Positions 11,508 to 21,682 of a DNA stretch of 64,000 bases are shown here, piece after piece. The notes under the pieces were generated by a model. That model ran no database searches. It was not told where the DNA came from and saw nothing but the letters and a program-made list of their open reading frames with translations. The position numbers and the translations under genes were made by a program. The stretch is from Lunularia cruciata (Eukaryota > Streptophyta > Marchantiopsida > Lunulariales > Lunulariaceae), in contig OX419759.1 of the NCBI GenBank assembly GCA_948567375.1, positions 1,279,303 to 1,343,302 of the forward strand. Reading direction: 5' to 3'. Every line of letters begins with the position of its first letter. Within the stretch, counting starts at the first letter, position 1.

Positions 11508-11640
11508 ACCGCGTAAGAAACAAGAAAGATGGGAAGACCCAATCAGGCCCTACAAATGGAAGGAAAATAGGGCTAAACCCTATTTTCTCCGTTTGTAGAA
11601 CGGTATTCGTATGAAAATTCTAGCTTGTATACTTACGTAC
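11508..11640 (-). repeat. N-type tail with 49-base hairpin
   Basis: Related to the E tail (GACCGCGTAAGAAACAAG, GATGGGAAGACCC, then a stop-containing hairpin) but with a different flank. CTACAAATGGA (11550-11560) pairs with TCCGTTTGTAG (11588-11598), one pair being G-U; inside it AAAATAGGG pairs with CCCTATTTT around CTAAA. Compared with E hairpin 1, the G-C pair next to the three conserved GC pairs is replaced by A-T on both sides. A second full copy is at 19577-19720 and half a copy at 12284-12360. Confidence 0.75.
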
Positions 11641-11770
11641 AACTCGGATGTAATAAATTAATTATTTCATGAAATAATAATATGCAACAGCATATAAAAA
11701 TTACAAAAGGTTATTTAGAAAATGAATATTTTTGGGGGACACACGTAATGGGTATTTTGTTTGCTCTCTA

Positions 11771-12247
11771 GTCTAATGTATTGGATACCCAAGAAACATA
11801 ATCATCCAAGGAAACAGCCTCTACGACCAAACGGATGATTAGTTCTACAAAGTTCAGTGGACTGACCATAGTAAACACCTTCTCGTCTAATAAAAATGGA
11901 ATTTTGATTTAAACGACCAGGTACAGCATCACATTTTACACCTAAGGAAAATGCGGCCCAACTATGAAGTACATCAGCAGAAGTAATAATCATACGTGGA
12001 CGAGTTCTTCTGATATAACCACTCGATTGTACACTTCTAAATGTAATTGATCCAATTCTAAATCATCCTCTGGAACCATATAACTGTCAAAAGTTAGTGA
12101 CTGACCATCAGAACTGTTATAGACTAAATACTCATCCAATACCATTGATGTCCAATAGCTTTGATAAAATAGCTGGATCTACTACCTCGTCCATTGAATA
12201 AAGAAGGGCGAACGAAGGTATTGCAATAAACATTAGAATAATCAGTT
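11771..12247 (-). pseudogene. cox2: Nuclear copy of mitochondrial cox2 (NUMT)
   Basis: Fragment of cytochrome c oxidase subunit II, the inner-membrane subunit that binds the CuA centre. On the minus strand I read [68 protein letters not shown] and WVSN in order, so it runs from the end of the second membrane segment through most of the CuA domain. It is broken: a 1-base loss near 12165, loss of bases after GHQWYW, the Cys-Ser-Glu-Ile-Cys ligand block now Ser-Thr-Glu-Leu-Cys, and a frameshift before WVSN. There is no intron where many plants have cox2i373 (within the GHQWYW codons). The gene is unmistakable; whether the transfer was by DNA or cDNA is discussed in the findings. Confidence 0.92.
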
Positions 12248-12283
12248 TAGTATTGTTTTTAGTTCATGTTGTCGGGGCCTCTT

Positions 12284-12360
12284 AGGCTAAACCCTATTTT
12301 CTCCGTTTGTAGACGGTATCTGTATGAAAAATCTATCTTGTACATTTATGTTATGATATT
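12284..12360 (-). repeat. N-type tail, half copy after the NUMT
   Basis: Repeats 11573-11645 (CTAAACCCTATTTTCTCC onward) and begins exactly at the loop of the long hairpin, so only one arm remains. It continues further into the family body than the first copy (matches 19690-19730). With the copy at 11508-11640 it brackets the cox2 insertion as a direct duplication of about 65 bp. Confidence 0.7.
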
Positions 12361-12625
12361 TAAATTAAAAAAATCAAATCATTCACATTCTCTTGATTTT
12401 GATTTTACTTTTTTCTTCTGCTTGTTAATTATTTCATTTATGATTATATTCTGTGTTTGTTCTATTTCTCCTTGTTTGGGAACCTTAAATTCCATTTGTT
12501 CATTTCGTTAGCTGGCGGTCACTTTCCACTAGTTGTTTATTGTTCAATAACATTATTGAAAAAAATCGAGTTTGCCTTGGTAGTCATGAATTTTCGAGTT
12601 GAAACTCAATATGAAGTGTATTGAT

Positions 12626-12730
12626 AATTGCTCAACTACTTCGGCACTATGAAAAGTATTCACAATTGCTCAACTACTTTAACACTAAGAAAAGTATTCA
12701 CAATTGCTCGACTACTTCGGCACTAAGAGT
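12626..12730 (+). repeat. Minisatellite, 38-bp unit, about 2.8 copies
   Basis: AATTGCTCAACTACTT begins units at 12626, 12664 and 12702 (the third with one change, CTCG). Units one and two are complete and differ at four positions; the third stops after about 28 bases. Confidence 0.85.
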
Positions 12731-14073
12731 GATAAGCACACATGAACCCACATTCTCAATCTATAACTTTTCCAAATTCTTGTATCCTTTAAGCAGGATG
12801 AGCTTGAGCTAACTGTGGATCCGCCTTTACCTGTACCTAGACCAATTCTGTAATCCTAACTTCCATCTTGCATGAAATTGTTAGGGCCTTTCCTTAGCAC
12901 CTGAACTGGAATGTTACTGGGTAATTGATTTGTCTAATTTAGTTCCAGCGGGTAGAAGTGCAGGCTTATCTTTGTGTCCCTGAAAAGAAGTTTAGAATTA
13001 TCCCCTTGTTTGGAACTTTATAACTAGAATTTACCTATTACCTCGATTAAGAGAGTACATTTTCTCTCATAAATTCAAAACTCTGGCGTCTAGTATGCAA
13101 AGTTTTTACAAATGTCAACTATGCAAAGTCTAATATCTTCGTTCGATTGTACATTTTGTAATGACTGCATTGGGGGAATGCGACGCAGATAGGATTACAA
13201 GAAGGACAGGAAGATGGATTGATGTACAAGGATAACTTGAGAAATAAAACGGGTTAAGTGGGATAGATGTACAAGGCTAAAATTTGAGAATCAAATGGGT
13301 TTAAGATCCAATAGCATTGGAACGAGATATATTTACTGCTATAGGTAGAATATTAAAAATGTGCAAGTCATGACTCTGATGACTGTCTTAGAGAGCATTA
13401 GCCTGTATTCTCTAAAGAACAAAAATATTAGTTGTTAAGAGTAAAGTATAAAATGGAACAAAAATGCAAAAGATATCCCTATCATCTAGAATGGTAAGAA
13501 AACTCTCAAGTGCTCCAAGCAACGACGGATAAGGCGTTATAGAAACATATCGAACGCTTCGTTCATAGCTCCACGCAATGGATAACGAGTTCTGCAGTTT
13601 TGCCTAGTATAGTCAGGAGGTGGAATTGTCATGTATTACCGTGATGTGCAAACTCCACCAAAATAGCCATGAGTCATTAGGTTTCAATCGTTCCAGCCTC
13701 TGCGCATTAACAAGTCTCACCATCAAATTGTCTTCTAAGTATTAGTGCGGAAAACTTCCATGACAGTAACTGTTTCTCTTACGTTGAGATCAATTTTATG
13801 TAGCTTGGATACGTATAGGATGTATTACGTTTGATTATGGAATGTGCTCCGTGTGCTAACAAAAAGAACTGAAAGTTTTTATATTTTTCTCAGCTGGGTT
13901 CAGAGTAACCTCCATCTGTTGTATTTAGCATAAAGATTTCGCGATTTGTTTGTTGCCGTTTTGGAAGTAGTCTCCAAAGAAAGCCGTCAAAGAGACACTT
14001 CGGGATTAGCCTGCTGTAATCTTTGACAGAACGTGGAACATCTTTCTCGGATCATTTGTATCAGATTCTGAGC
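12731..14073. other. No gene or known repeat recognised
   Basis: Mixed-composition DNA with no open frame above 60 codons. I see no LTR, retrotransposon or organelle matches to the rest of the window. Confidence 0.45.
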
Positions 14074-14746
14074 AAGGGCGACCGTTTAGAAAACACGAAG
14101 GACGGGAAGACCCCATCAAGCCTCACAAGGGGGGAGAAAAAAAAGAGAGGTTAAAATAGAACTAAACCCCAATAGAGTCTATATGAGAAACCTCCCTACA
14201 GCACATAAGATGTCTGAATTATGCAAGTCCTATGGTTTAGAAACAACTGAAACATCCAAGGAAACGTCACCTAGTGTGATTGCTCTCCTATGAATTGCCC
14301 CGACCACTGCCCTTTGAAGAGTAATTGACACACGCTGTCTAAAGTATGCTACAAAGTATGAGAGTAAAAGTAGTACCCCATGGCGCCTAACATGATAAGC
14401 TCTCGCAGAGTCCCTAATGAATGTGTCAAACGTTGTGTCCATCGCTCTATATAACTCCAAGACTAGAGGAACAAAGAGGTGACCTCGTTGCATCCCCCTA
14501 GACTTGGAGACCTTGCTACCTGCTGTTGCACTCACCGCCCATCCAGGGGGATGGGTAATCACTCCCTCCTACACTCTATTTTACAGCAGATGTCGTGATC
14601 CATAACCACATCGGCCTCTACTGTCACCTGATCACCTCGGACCAGGTATAAGTTTGCCCTGACACGTGTCGTCGTCTGCAAAGCATACGAACGCTCCTTC
14701 TCTCCAAGCCAAGTATCCACCCTCTCGTGCCATAGCAAACCCTAGC
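14074..14746 (-). mobile_element. E2: 5'-truncated E copy (endonuclease end)
   Basis: Holds the 3' tail (GGGCGACCGTTTAG, GACGGGAAGACCCC) and the C-terminal coding region read as THPPGWAVSATAG, RGMQRGHLFVPL, FDTFIRDSARAYHVRR. The open frame runs from 14562 to 14230, then a stop replaces the one in the hairpin; upstream, to about 14740, the endonuclease region is frame-shifted. The 5' junction lies in the codons before HDAIRD. No convincing target duplication was found. CpG content is intermediate. Confidence 0.8.
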
Positions 14747-14964
14747 TGAAATTAGTTTCCTCAATTTCATTCAATTCAAATCTCATGATTTGAGATGACC
14801 GGGCTACGTACACAAGCAAAGCAATCTGCTGACCAAGCGACTCAAAACGCCAGACACTATTGCCTTGTTCATCAACCTCGTTCCACTAACACCATTAGTG
14901 TGCAGTACCGGATTATGAACAAAAAGACTACCAGAATTTGAAGTACTTCATCCCGTAAAAGAAG

Positions 14965-15480
14965 TTCACCTTACCCCACATTTACCATGGCTTAATGTGA
15001 AAGCATATAAGTATAATGCCGATAAGCTTTTCTTAAAAGAGGATAAATTGATATTGGTTGGGCTATAGGATCGTAGTTACCTCTTGACTCATTACAACAA
15101 TTTCAAAATATTCTAAAATGATTTAGCTGATAGTTGCTTTTAACATTTTAAATATGTTCTAATACTTTTAATTCTAAAGACAAACTAAAAATAAAGTTTA
15201 AATAAAAATCTTGGATCATTGACAATTCCATAATTTGTGTTTTGGCTACTCTAGAAAAATTAAATTATCCATGAAATGATTTGTTTATGAACATGTAGCA
15301 ATACCACATACCTTGATGTATCATCTCATTACAATGGTTATGAAGGTAGAGTATCAGATTTTAGACCTTTGTTTTGATATTGTGCTTTTACTTTTCTATT
15401 CCGTTTAAATTGGGAGGAATTGTGGAGTTTGATATACCTAGAGCTATATTTGACTATGGATAACCAGAGATCTGCCCTTG
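14965..15480. repeat. Dispersed repeat A, copy 2
   Basis: Matches 7215-7607 and 17136-17605, including the CTTGATGTATCATC segment and the later TTTTAGACCTTTGTTTTG segment. It is uninterrupted where copy 1 carries E1, so it serves as an empty site. No coding function seen. Confidence 0.75.
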
Positions 15481-16249
15481 TTACCAGCAAACTAACATCC
15501 AAGGCTAGTTTATTTTCTTCTTCGTTTTTGTAACCAGATAGTAGCCACATATGCCATCCCCAGAGTTCCAGAGGTAAACAGTGTAAGTTACTGTCAAACA
15601 GAGGGGAAGCAATAAGACTTTTGCTGAATAGAGCAAGTCATCCGAAGTCCCAAAAGAAAATCAGAGCATACCTAAAAAGGGGTAATTTACAGTCTAGAAC
15701 GAGATCTGCAGCCCACAACTTCAACTTCAAGACTCGATCTTATGAAAAATTTCCAATTTGAGAGACGATTTGAGAAATCTTAAATGCCCTCTCTTCAACG
15801 ATTTCTTAGCCCCAAGTAGGAAAGCCCAGTCGGCAGCATTATTCAGTCCTCCTCTGATGATCCAGGTTCAGTTGCCAATCCACCAACTGAGGTAAGAAAT
15901 CAACAACAGAACAGTGTGACAGCTCTCGTCAAAGGAAGTCGGGATGGAGGAAGCACACACAAGGATTTTATTGGCCCACACAGTGTCAGTTGGATGACGT
16001 AGGGGACCTTTCTTTCCGTCAAACCACAAAATGTTATAATGTGTAAACGGGCTTTCCCTGTCATCTCAGCATGTGACGCTGACATTGTCCAAGTGATGTA
16101 TTTGTACTCCGCATTATGTAACAGATTCCATATTTCCAAAAGACTAGTCTATAATTGTCCGTGGGAAGCTTGAACTCCAATCCAAGTGGGATCCCAATGA
16201 AGATAGCAATATTGATAAGTTGTTGTAGTTTACCTCCATTTTACCTGTT
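15481..16249. other. No gene recognised
   Basis: Open frames at 15900-16139 (minus) and 16155-16448 (plus) are short, have no motifs and run into repeat sequence. CpG dinucleotides are more frequent than in the decayed retrotransposons. Confidence 0.4.
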
Positions 16250-16345
16250 ATCAGTTTTACTTGTCGCGGTCGCCCTTATACTTTTACCTGTTTTACTTGT
16301 ACGGCTTGCAGGCTCTTCGTTCTTGTTATCCTCTGCGGTCGCATG
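16250..16345 (+). repeat. Two consecutive E-tail pieces
   Basis: First piece: CCATTTTACC, then TCGCGGTCGCCCTT (about 16214-16277), a tail with an internal deletion. Second piece: CTTGTACGGCTTG followed by CTTGTTATCCTCTGCGGTCGC (about 16296-16345). The second piece recurs, more decayed, at 57575-57625 as part of repeat J. Both are in plus orientation. Confidence 0.65.
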
Positions 16346-16484
16346 TGCGCCGATAAGTTTGGAACTCAAGAATGAAGACCCAACCAATGAAGCTCAATTT
16401 ACTATATTACCGTCACCTGATCAGCTGCAACAAAGTATACATATGTAGTGACTCGTGTTAACTACAAAGCATATCAACATTTTA
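16346..16484. repeat. Repeat J, copy 1 (empty site for E8)
   Basis: CAATGAAGCTCAATTTACTAT and CCTGATCAGCTGCAACAAAG match 57650-57693 and 58531-58560. The second copy is split by E8 exactly at the GATCAGC sequence, which here is intact at 16418-16424. Confidence 0.75.
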
Positions 16485-16497
16485 TTTCTTAAGGTAT

Positions 16498-16653
16498 AGC
16501 TCGGATAGCTCGGATATCTTAGATGCGGATAGGGCAGATTTTTCATACAGACTCTATTGGGGCTTAGCCCCATGTTACCTTTTTTTCTATCCCTTGTACG
16601 GCTTGATGGGGTCTTCCCATCCTTCATTCTCCTACGCGGTCGCCTTTTTTCTC
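16498..16653 (+). mobile_element. 156-bp E insertion with perfect target duplication
   Basis: The last 156 bp of the E family: the end of the coding region (AGCTCGGATATCTTAG), hairpin 1 (GGGGCTTAGCCCC), hairpin 2 (GATGGGGTCTTCCCATC) and CTACGCGGTCGCC plus T residues. It lies between identical 13-bp repeats TTTCTTAAGGTAT (16485-16497 and 16654-16666). AGCTCGGAT is doubled at its 5' end. This is the cleanest insertion of the family in the window. Confidence 0.92.
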
Positions 16654-16751
16654 TTTCTTAAGGTATCCGGGATAGCTATCCTTCATCCTAACAGAAGCAT
16701 AATATAATATTGATCACTGTTACATTTAGAATATAAACACATTACAAATAG

Positions 16752-17135
16752 TAGGGCTCCAACGCGACTCAACACGCGTTTCAACGGGTCATGACTCATC
16801 AGGTCGGGCCACGTTCTTTAGTTTTCATTGACCCGGATCAATTTGGGTTCACATAAACTTGCAGCGGTGCGCAAAGGTCTTTCGTGTCTCAACATTTTAT
16901 AGGTATTCAGTTGAAAAGATGTCTTGAACATCTTGCAGCATAAGACACTCGTATACCAATTTGAGTAATGATTATATTAGCGATGCGCAAAGGTCTTTCG
17001 AGTCTCAACATCTTATAGGGTATACAGTTGAAAAGATGTCTTGAACATCTAGCAACATAAGAGACTCGTATACCAATTTGAGTAATGATTATATTAGCAT
17101 CACTGATTGCTAAACGATCTTGGATCTGGTATTAG
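16752..17135. mobile_element. Element F, copy 1 (left part) with internal duplication
   Basis: Matches 58949-59477 from its GC-rich left end (GGGTCATGACTCAT) through CATAAACTTGCAGCG to ATCTTGGATCTGG. A segment of about 112 bp (GTGCGCAAAGGTCTTTCG to GATTATATTAGC) is present twice in tandem, at about 16866-16978 and 16983-17096; copy 2 has it once. The right half is missing, replaced by repeat A. F is taken for a small DNA transposon; see 58949-59477. Confidence 0.6.
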
Positions 17136-17605
17136 TTTGAAGAAAAGTTTGATATAGGTTGGGCAATGGGATCATAGTTATCTTTTACTCACTATAAAAA
17201 TTTCGATATATTGTAAAATGATTTTAGTTGAAAATTTACTTTTAACATTTTACACATGTTCTAAAATTTTTAGTTCTAAAGACAAGCTAAAATGAAGGAT
17301 AGAGAGGATCTCGAATCGATGATAATTCCATAATTGTATTTTAGCTAATATATAAAATTTTAACCATTCGTGGAATGACTTGTCATGAACATGTAGCAAA
17401 TGCCACATACCTTGATGTATCATCCATCACAATGTTATGAGAAGTCGAGTATAAGGTTTTTGACCTTTGTTTTGGTATTGTGGCTTTACTTTTCTATTTT
17501 ATTCAACTCTGGGGAGGAATTGTGGAGTTCTACATACCAGTTACTATCTAGTTGCAGCAGTCAGAGGCTTAGTAAGAGTTATATTTGTCTGTGGATAACC
17601 ATTAT
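17136..17605. repeat. Dispersed repeat A, copy 3 (empty site for E1)
   Basis: Continuous across the position where E1 is inserted in copy 1: CACAATGTTATGAGAAGTCG at about 17429-17448. It then continues through TTTTGACCTTTGTTTTGG to GTGGATAACC. Confidence 0.8.
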
Positions 17606-17672
17606 ATTTTGATCATGAAAGAAAAAATGGAATTGAGGTTTCCCAATTTCTTTAACCAAATAGTGTAGAGAG

Positions 17673-18020
17673 ATGATTTGATGTTATGAATGATCATTAA
17701 TTTGTTCCTATTCCAGTATAAATCTAAAATCCTATTAAAACTTGTAAGTATATAGGTATGATAGAATAAGTTTAGAAAGAAAAGGAGTATAAATAGGTAA
17801 TCGTCTGAGATTAATTGGACAATTTATTTATAGGTATAGTATTTTTTCGGAAAACCGGAGACACATTTTAAAACTTTGGCGGTTGAAATATTTTTATATG
17901 CCAAAACCGAATACCCTAACTCTACAAAGGAATTCTTTTGAAAAAGTTTCTTACTTTAGACACAAGATCTATGTTTTGAAAATGGAGGATTCTTTGTTTC
18001 ACGGCACAAAGTAACATACA
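17673..18020. repeat. Repeat H, copy 1
   Basis: Matches 59737-60083 (GATCATTAATTTGTTCCTATT, later ACACAAGATCTATGTTTTG). The second copy ends where E9 begins. AT-rich, non-coding. Confidence 0.7.
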
Positions 18021-18892
18021 TTATTGAAGTTTGATGATAAAGAACAGGCCTTGGCCAATAAACATCTCTATAGAGATATGATTCTGATGAATATAACATG
18101 GTGTTACTGTTCTAAAGGATAACAATAAATATGACTAAGGTCGAGTCGAAACAAGGTAGCCACAAGGGAATACGGTGCATGGATTGTTGCAGTTTAACCT
18201 CAGTTCAATGTAGTCAAACAAATAACAAATGGGCTGGAAGTTCATTGACTTATCCCAATCTGACAGTTTGAAACTTAATTTCGCAAAATCGTTCTTAGTT
18301 TGTTTAATTGTAATTTTGAGGTACCAATTATTAAGGGTTAATAAAATAGAAGCAATAGTGTACAGAAGCCGTTCAAATGACGGGAGATCCACACTCACAG
18401 ATATATTCAGTTTCACTGCACACTGCCAGTATTGTTTAGTGATCACAAATGTTTGATTAATAAACAGGTAGGTATTTTGTCTGGATGACATGCGGTCTAG
18501 CAACACTAAGGTACAGTAATTTCTGCACTTGTGAGTCCGGAGATGGGATTATATGTCCTGTAGAGGAGTTACATATTCCCACCCAAGTTTAGAAGTGAGT
18601 AGAGAAGGAACTTGACACCTAACTTGAGGGTTCAGTAAGGCCGACCAGCTTGCATAGATATAAGTGGAGTGGACAGTTTTAGTGCCTCCGTCAAAGATGA
18701 TAAAGGAAGGTGCTTATTTTAAACTGAACTACCTATAGGTTTGATAAACCGCTTATCTTTAGTTTCCTTCATTCGATACAATTTGAAAGCCCTGAGCACT
18801 TCTTCTCAGAGGAAGTTTCGATGACAGCTTAGAGTAGTTGTCTTCGCCGAAAAAGTTGCATTAATAAAGGCTTTACTGTGTACAGACACCTT
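18021..18892. other. No gene recognised
   Basis: A 123-codon minus-strand open frame (18135-18506) has no recognisable motif, no homologue elsewhere in the window and only biased hydrophobic composition. I see no reason to call it a gene. Confidence 0.4.
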
Positions 18893-19720
18893 CAACAGAG
18901 CAGTCCACTACTACAGCCTTCACTCTTGAACCTGCGGAGGTTCAGAGCACGCCTTATTACGGCATGTCTAAGTCGAAGAAGAAGGTCCTTCAAGTTTGCG
19001 GGTGATTTGCAGAATTGCACTTCCATAATCAAGTATCATCAAGTAGGGGGCTTTCTCACACCAGACGAGCAATGAAAGGCAGAGTTAAATTTGTTTAGAA
19101 GTTTTTGTTTCATGTTGTACTTCGAATAGCTTCATCATTTTATTACCATCTTCAATATTGTACATTACTTCCTGCCGCCGCATGTGAGCTACTGATTGAC
19201 AGAAGTTACCTCGTTCACGTGAACTATGAAACAGGCACGCAGGATAAGAAGAAGGATGCGAAAGACCATCAGGCCGTACAAGTATAATATAAGTATTAAA
19301 ATAATTGTAACTATATCAAATACGGCACGATGAAACTATAAATGTCTATGCACCGTTTTCTAGGTGCAGCTCAGCGCTACTTCGTCGCATTCCCCAGCAA
19401 TATGCCTGCGAAAAGTAAATACGAAAGGGAAAGGCGGTGGGGATAAGATCATCTCGAGCAAGGTAGGACTTTCAAGGCTCACAAGGACTTTCGGGAATCA
19501 TATTGTACAGCCACGTGGAGTTTAAGCATCCGGTGGGACTTTTAAAGGGCATTTGATCTTTTATAATATAAGAGGTGACCGCGTAAGAAACAAGAAAGAT
19601 GGGAAGACCCAGTCAAGCCCTACAAATGGAAGAAAATAGGGCTAAACCCTATTTTCTCCACTTGTAGAACTGTATCCGTATGAGAAATCTCTATGTACAT
19701 GTATGTTGTGAGATTTGAAT
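18893..19720. repeat. Dispersed repeat A2, copy 2 (most complete)
   Basis: The fullest A2 copy. In order: GAGCAGTCCACTACTACAG, the CCGCCGCATGTGAGC block, an M-type tail (19243-19285, GAAGGATGCG and ACCATCAGGCCGTACAAG), the GGCGGTGGGGAT block, then an N-type tail (19577-19720). It lacks the 45-bp insertion of copy 1 and the E6 insertion of copy 3. Confidence 0.75.
19577..19720 (-). repeat. N-type tail, second full copy
   Basis: Same hairpin as 11508-11640: CTACAAATGGA pairs with TCCACTTGTAG (one A-C mismatch) outside AAAATAGGG/CCCTATTTT. The inner stem and its TAG-containing loop are unchanged. GTGACCGCGTAAG marks its 3' end. Confidence 0.75.
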
Positions 19721-20010
19721 TATACAACCATATAGTCATAGTTCTGGTTTTATACAAGAGGATTTATTGTCAACTCGACTATCTCGCTCTCACATCGTCG
19801 ACGCTTCCATAACTCTGGACTAAGTAGCGGTTTCCATTCTCTGGCAAAAGAGGACCGTCATTTGGCGTTGGGATCGGGACTTTCGATCGTCATGGAAACA
19901 GGAAGAAGTATCAAATTTTAAGAATTCGCAATATCCAGTGAATGCAGGTTGCGGATTGTACCTACGCATTGTAGAACATGTCCTAAATTCGCGTGTATAT
20001 TTTTTTCATT
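19721..20010. other. No feature recognised
   Basis: Sequence between the A2 copy and the 20011-20276 duplication. CpG is moderately frequent; no motif seen. Confidence 0.4.
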
Positions 20011-20276
20011 TATGTTCGAATGTTTTGTATATTCATGTCTGTGAGATGCATAGTTACATTTAGATTCGGCGTCTGTACCTATGCATCTGGTACATGTACA
20101 CTATTTACGGGTATGTACAGACACCATGTGTACTCGTACAATATGTATACGATATATTACATCTGGTACATGTATATTATTTCCCTTTTATGCTCGAATT
20201 TTTCATATATTCATGTTTATCAGATGCATAGGTACATTTAGATTTGGTGTGTTTGCCTATGCATCTGTTACATGTA
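20011..20276 (+). repeat. Imperfect tandem duplication, ~178-bp spacing
   Basis: An ~88-bp block (CGAATGTTTTGTATATTCATG to GCATCTGGTACATGTA) at 20011-20098 recurs at 20188-20276 with about ten changes. Between them are more TGTAC/GTACA motifs. The open frames crossing it are a by-product of the repeat. Confidence 0.75.
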
Positions 20277-21562
20277 TGAGACAGAGCAATTATTGGGTCC
20301 ATAATTTGGTCCCTGCTGATTAGGTTCTGGGTAGGGAATCCTGCATGGCCCCGAGCTTGAGCCTGTGAAAAAAGAATATTGCAGGATTCGATCGGAGAAT
20401 TAGAGGTGATTATTTTGTCATTTATAACTTGCTGAGTGAAAGGTACCGTGCCACAAGTAAACTCTGCTCAAGTTTTGTTTCCGTCTACTTTTGAGTGTTC
20501 ACAGAACTGAAAGAAGATCAAGGCCTAGAGATTAAACTAGACTTTTGACCCGTCTCATAGAGTATCAAATCAACAGCAGGACCGGAAACATATATTTCTG
20601 CATCAAACACTTTTCCAATTGGAGAGCATTATGCAGATAATCCAAAGTGCAAGACCAGCGTATAAACCAGGACCTCGCCGCTACACTGCTGAAAAACCAC
20701 GAATTTTTAGAAATCTCCCGGTTCATAGCTGTATAAATGGGCCACCACTCACTCTTATTCGATCGATGCACAAATTGTAAACAGCGACTGATGATTTCAA
20801 GCTAATCCAGATACCCCAAATCTATGCTCTGCCTGTAGGAGCTGCTCTTTTCATCGAAGCATCGATCGTCCCTTGACTCCCATTCAACCCCAGAATCCAA
20901 CCACGGCTGTACACCAGTTTATGATGACGTGGAAAGATGTGCTTGTTAGAGGTTGATTTCGTGGCATGCAGGCCGCATGTCAATTTTCCATGCGTCCAAT
21001 GATAGAGGATCGAGGGATACATGCTGAAACTGGCTGTAGAAATCGGTGTACATGGTGGCAACGGACGGTGGCCAAACCGGACGGAGAGTATACACCTACG
21101 GACTTGCGTCCGCTTGTTCTGTGTTCATCCTTACTATGGTCGGTACTCTTTCCTAGAATCGCGATCAGGTTGCTTACAGAGCCTGATTGAAAGATTTATT
21201 TGATACTTACTTGTCTGTTTTTAATTTCCATTGGTCGGTAGATAATGAAAATTTTCCAAAAGAATTAACTGGTAAGGCTTGTTCTTCTTAGGAAATATGG
21301 ATCATAAAAATTTTACGGTATGATTTACCCTAACATAATCATGAAGAGAAATCCAAGATTAACAAAACTAATTATAATAATAACAGAGAAAGGATACTGG
21401 TGACTGTGGGCTAATGAACTACATCGGTAGACGACTACTCACAGTTCTTTTTCGACATTTAGGAGCAACAGAGTAGTTACTCTCCCACCGTCCATTTGTC
21501 CAAAGACCACGACGCGGCGACGAATGCGAGACGAGAATTCCGACTCTGATTCAAAATCGGGG
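20277..21562. other. CpG-retaining interval, no gene recognised
   Basis: About 20800-21180 and 21480-21560 keep many CpG sites (for example GACGCGGCGACG near 21510), unlike the surrounding transposon remnants. Open frames on both strands (20822-21061, 20966-21190) overlap each other and show no motif. It could be remnant promoter-proximal host DNA, but I cannot name a gene. Confidence 0.4.
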
Positions 21563-21682
21563 TGAGGTCCCAAAATTGTATGATGTGATCCTTTCCTTTA
21601 ATTGAACCATGTGCTTTTCTGAAGGCTTGCATAAAACCAAGGATATGGTTAAATGTTTTACAAGGTGATTACGGAGATCACG
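21563..21682. repeat. Repeat G, copy 1
   Basis: CGGGGTGAGGTCC, then ATTGAACCATG and GAAGGCTTGCATAA, match 37090-37103 and 37465-37505. In copy 2 these two blocks are separated by a 331-bp insertion. Confidence 0.65.

Larger units (their letters stand above)
10807..11640. repeat. Dispersed repeat A2, copy 1
   Basis: Matches 18893-19720 almost end to end and 32545-32888 plus 36558-36690 in part. Non-coding; short open frames inside are not conserved between copies. It contains an M-type tail piece (about 11187-11212, a diverged relative of the E tail), a micro-insertion at 11002-11046 that the other copies lack, and an N-type tail at its right end. It may be a non-autonomous element, but no termini or target duplications were found for A2 itself. 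Confidence 0.7.

Noticed and set aside
12626-12730. CRISPR-like array (38-bp units)
   Set aside because: Units are directly adjacent with no spacers; a minisatellite in a plant nuclear context explains it.
18135-18506. 123-codon minus-strand open frame
   Set aside because: Overlaps an open frame on the other strand, shows no domain signature and has no second copy in the window.
20003-20323. Two overlapping ~80-codon frames rich in Tyr, Ile and Cys
   Set aside because: They arise from a tandemly duplicated GTACATGTA-rich block and contain the same peptide twice in shifted frames.
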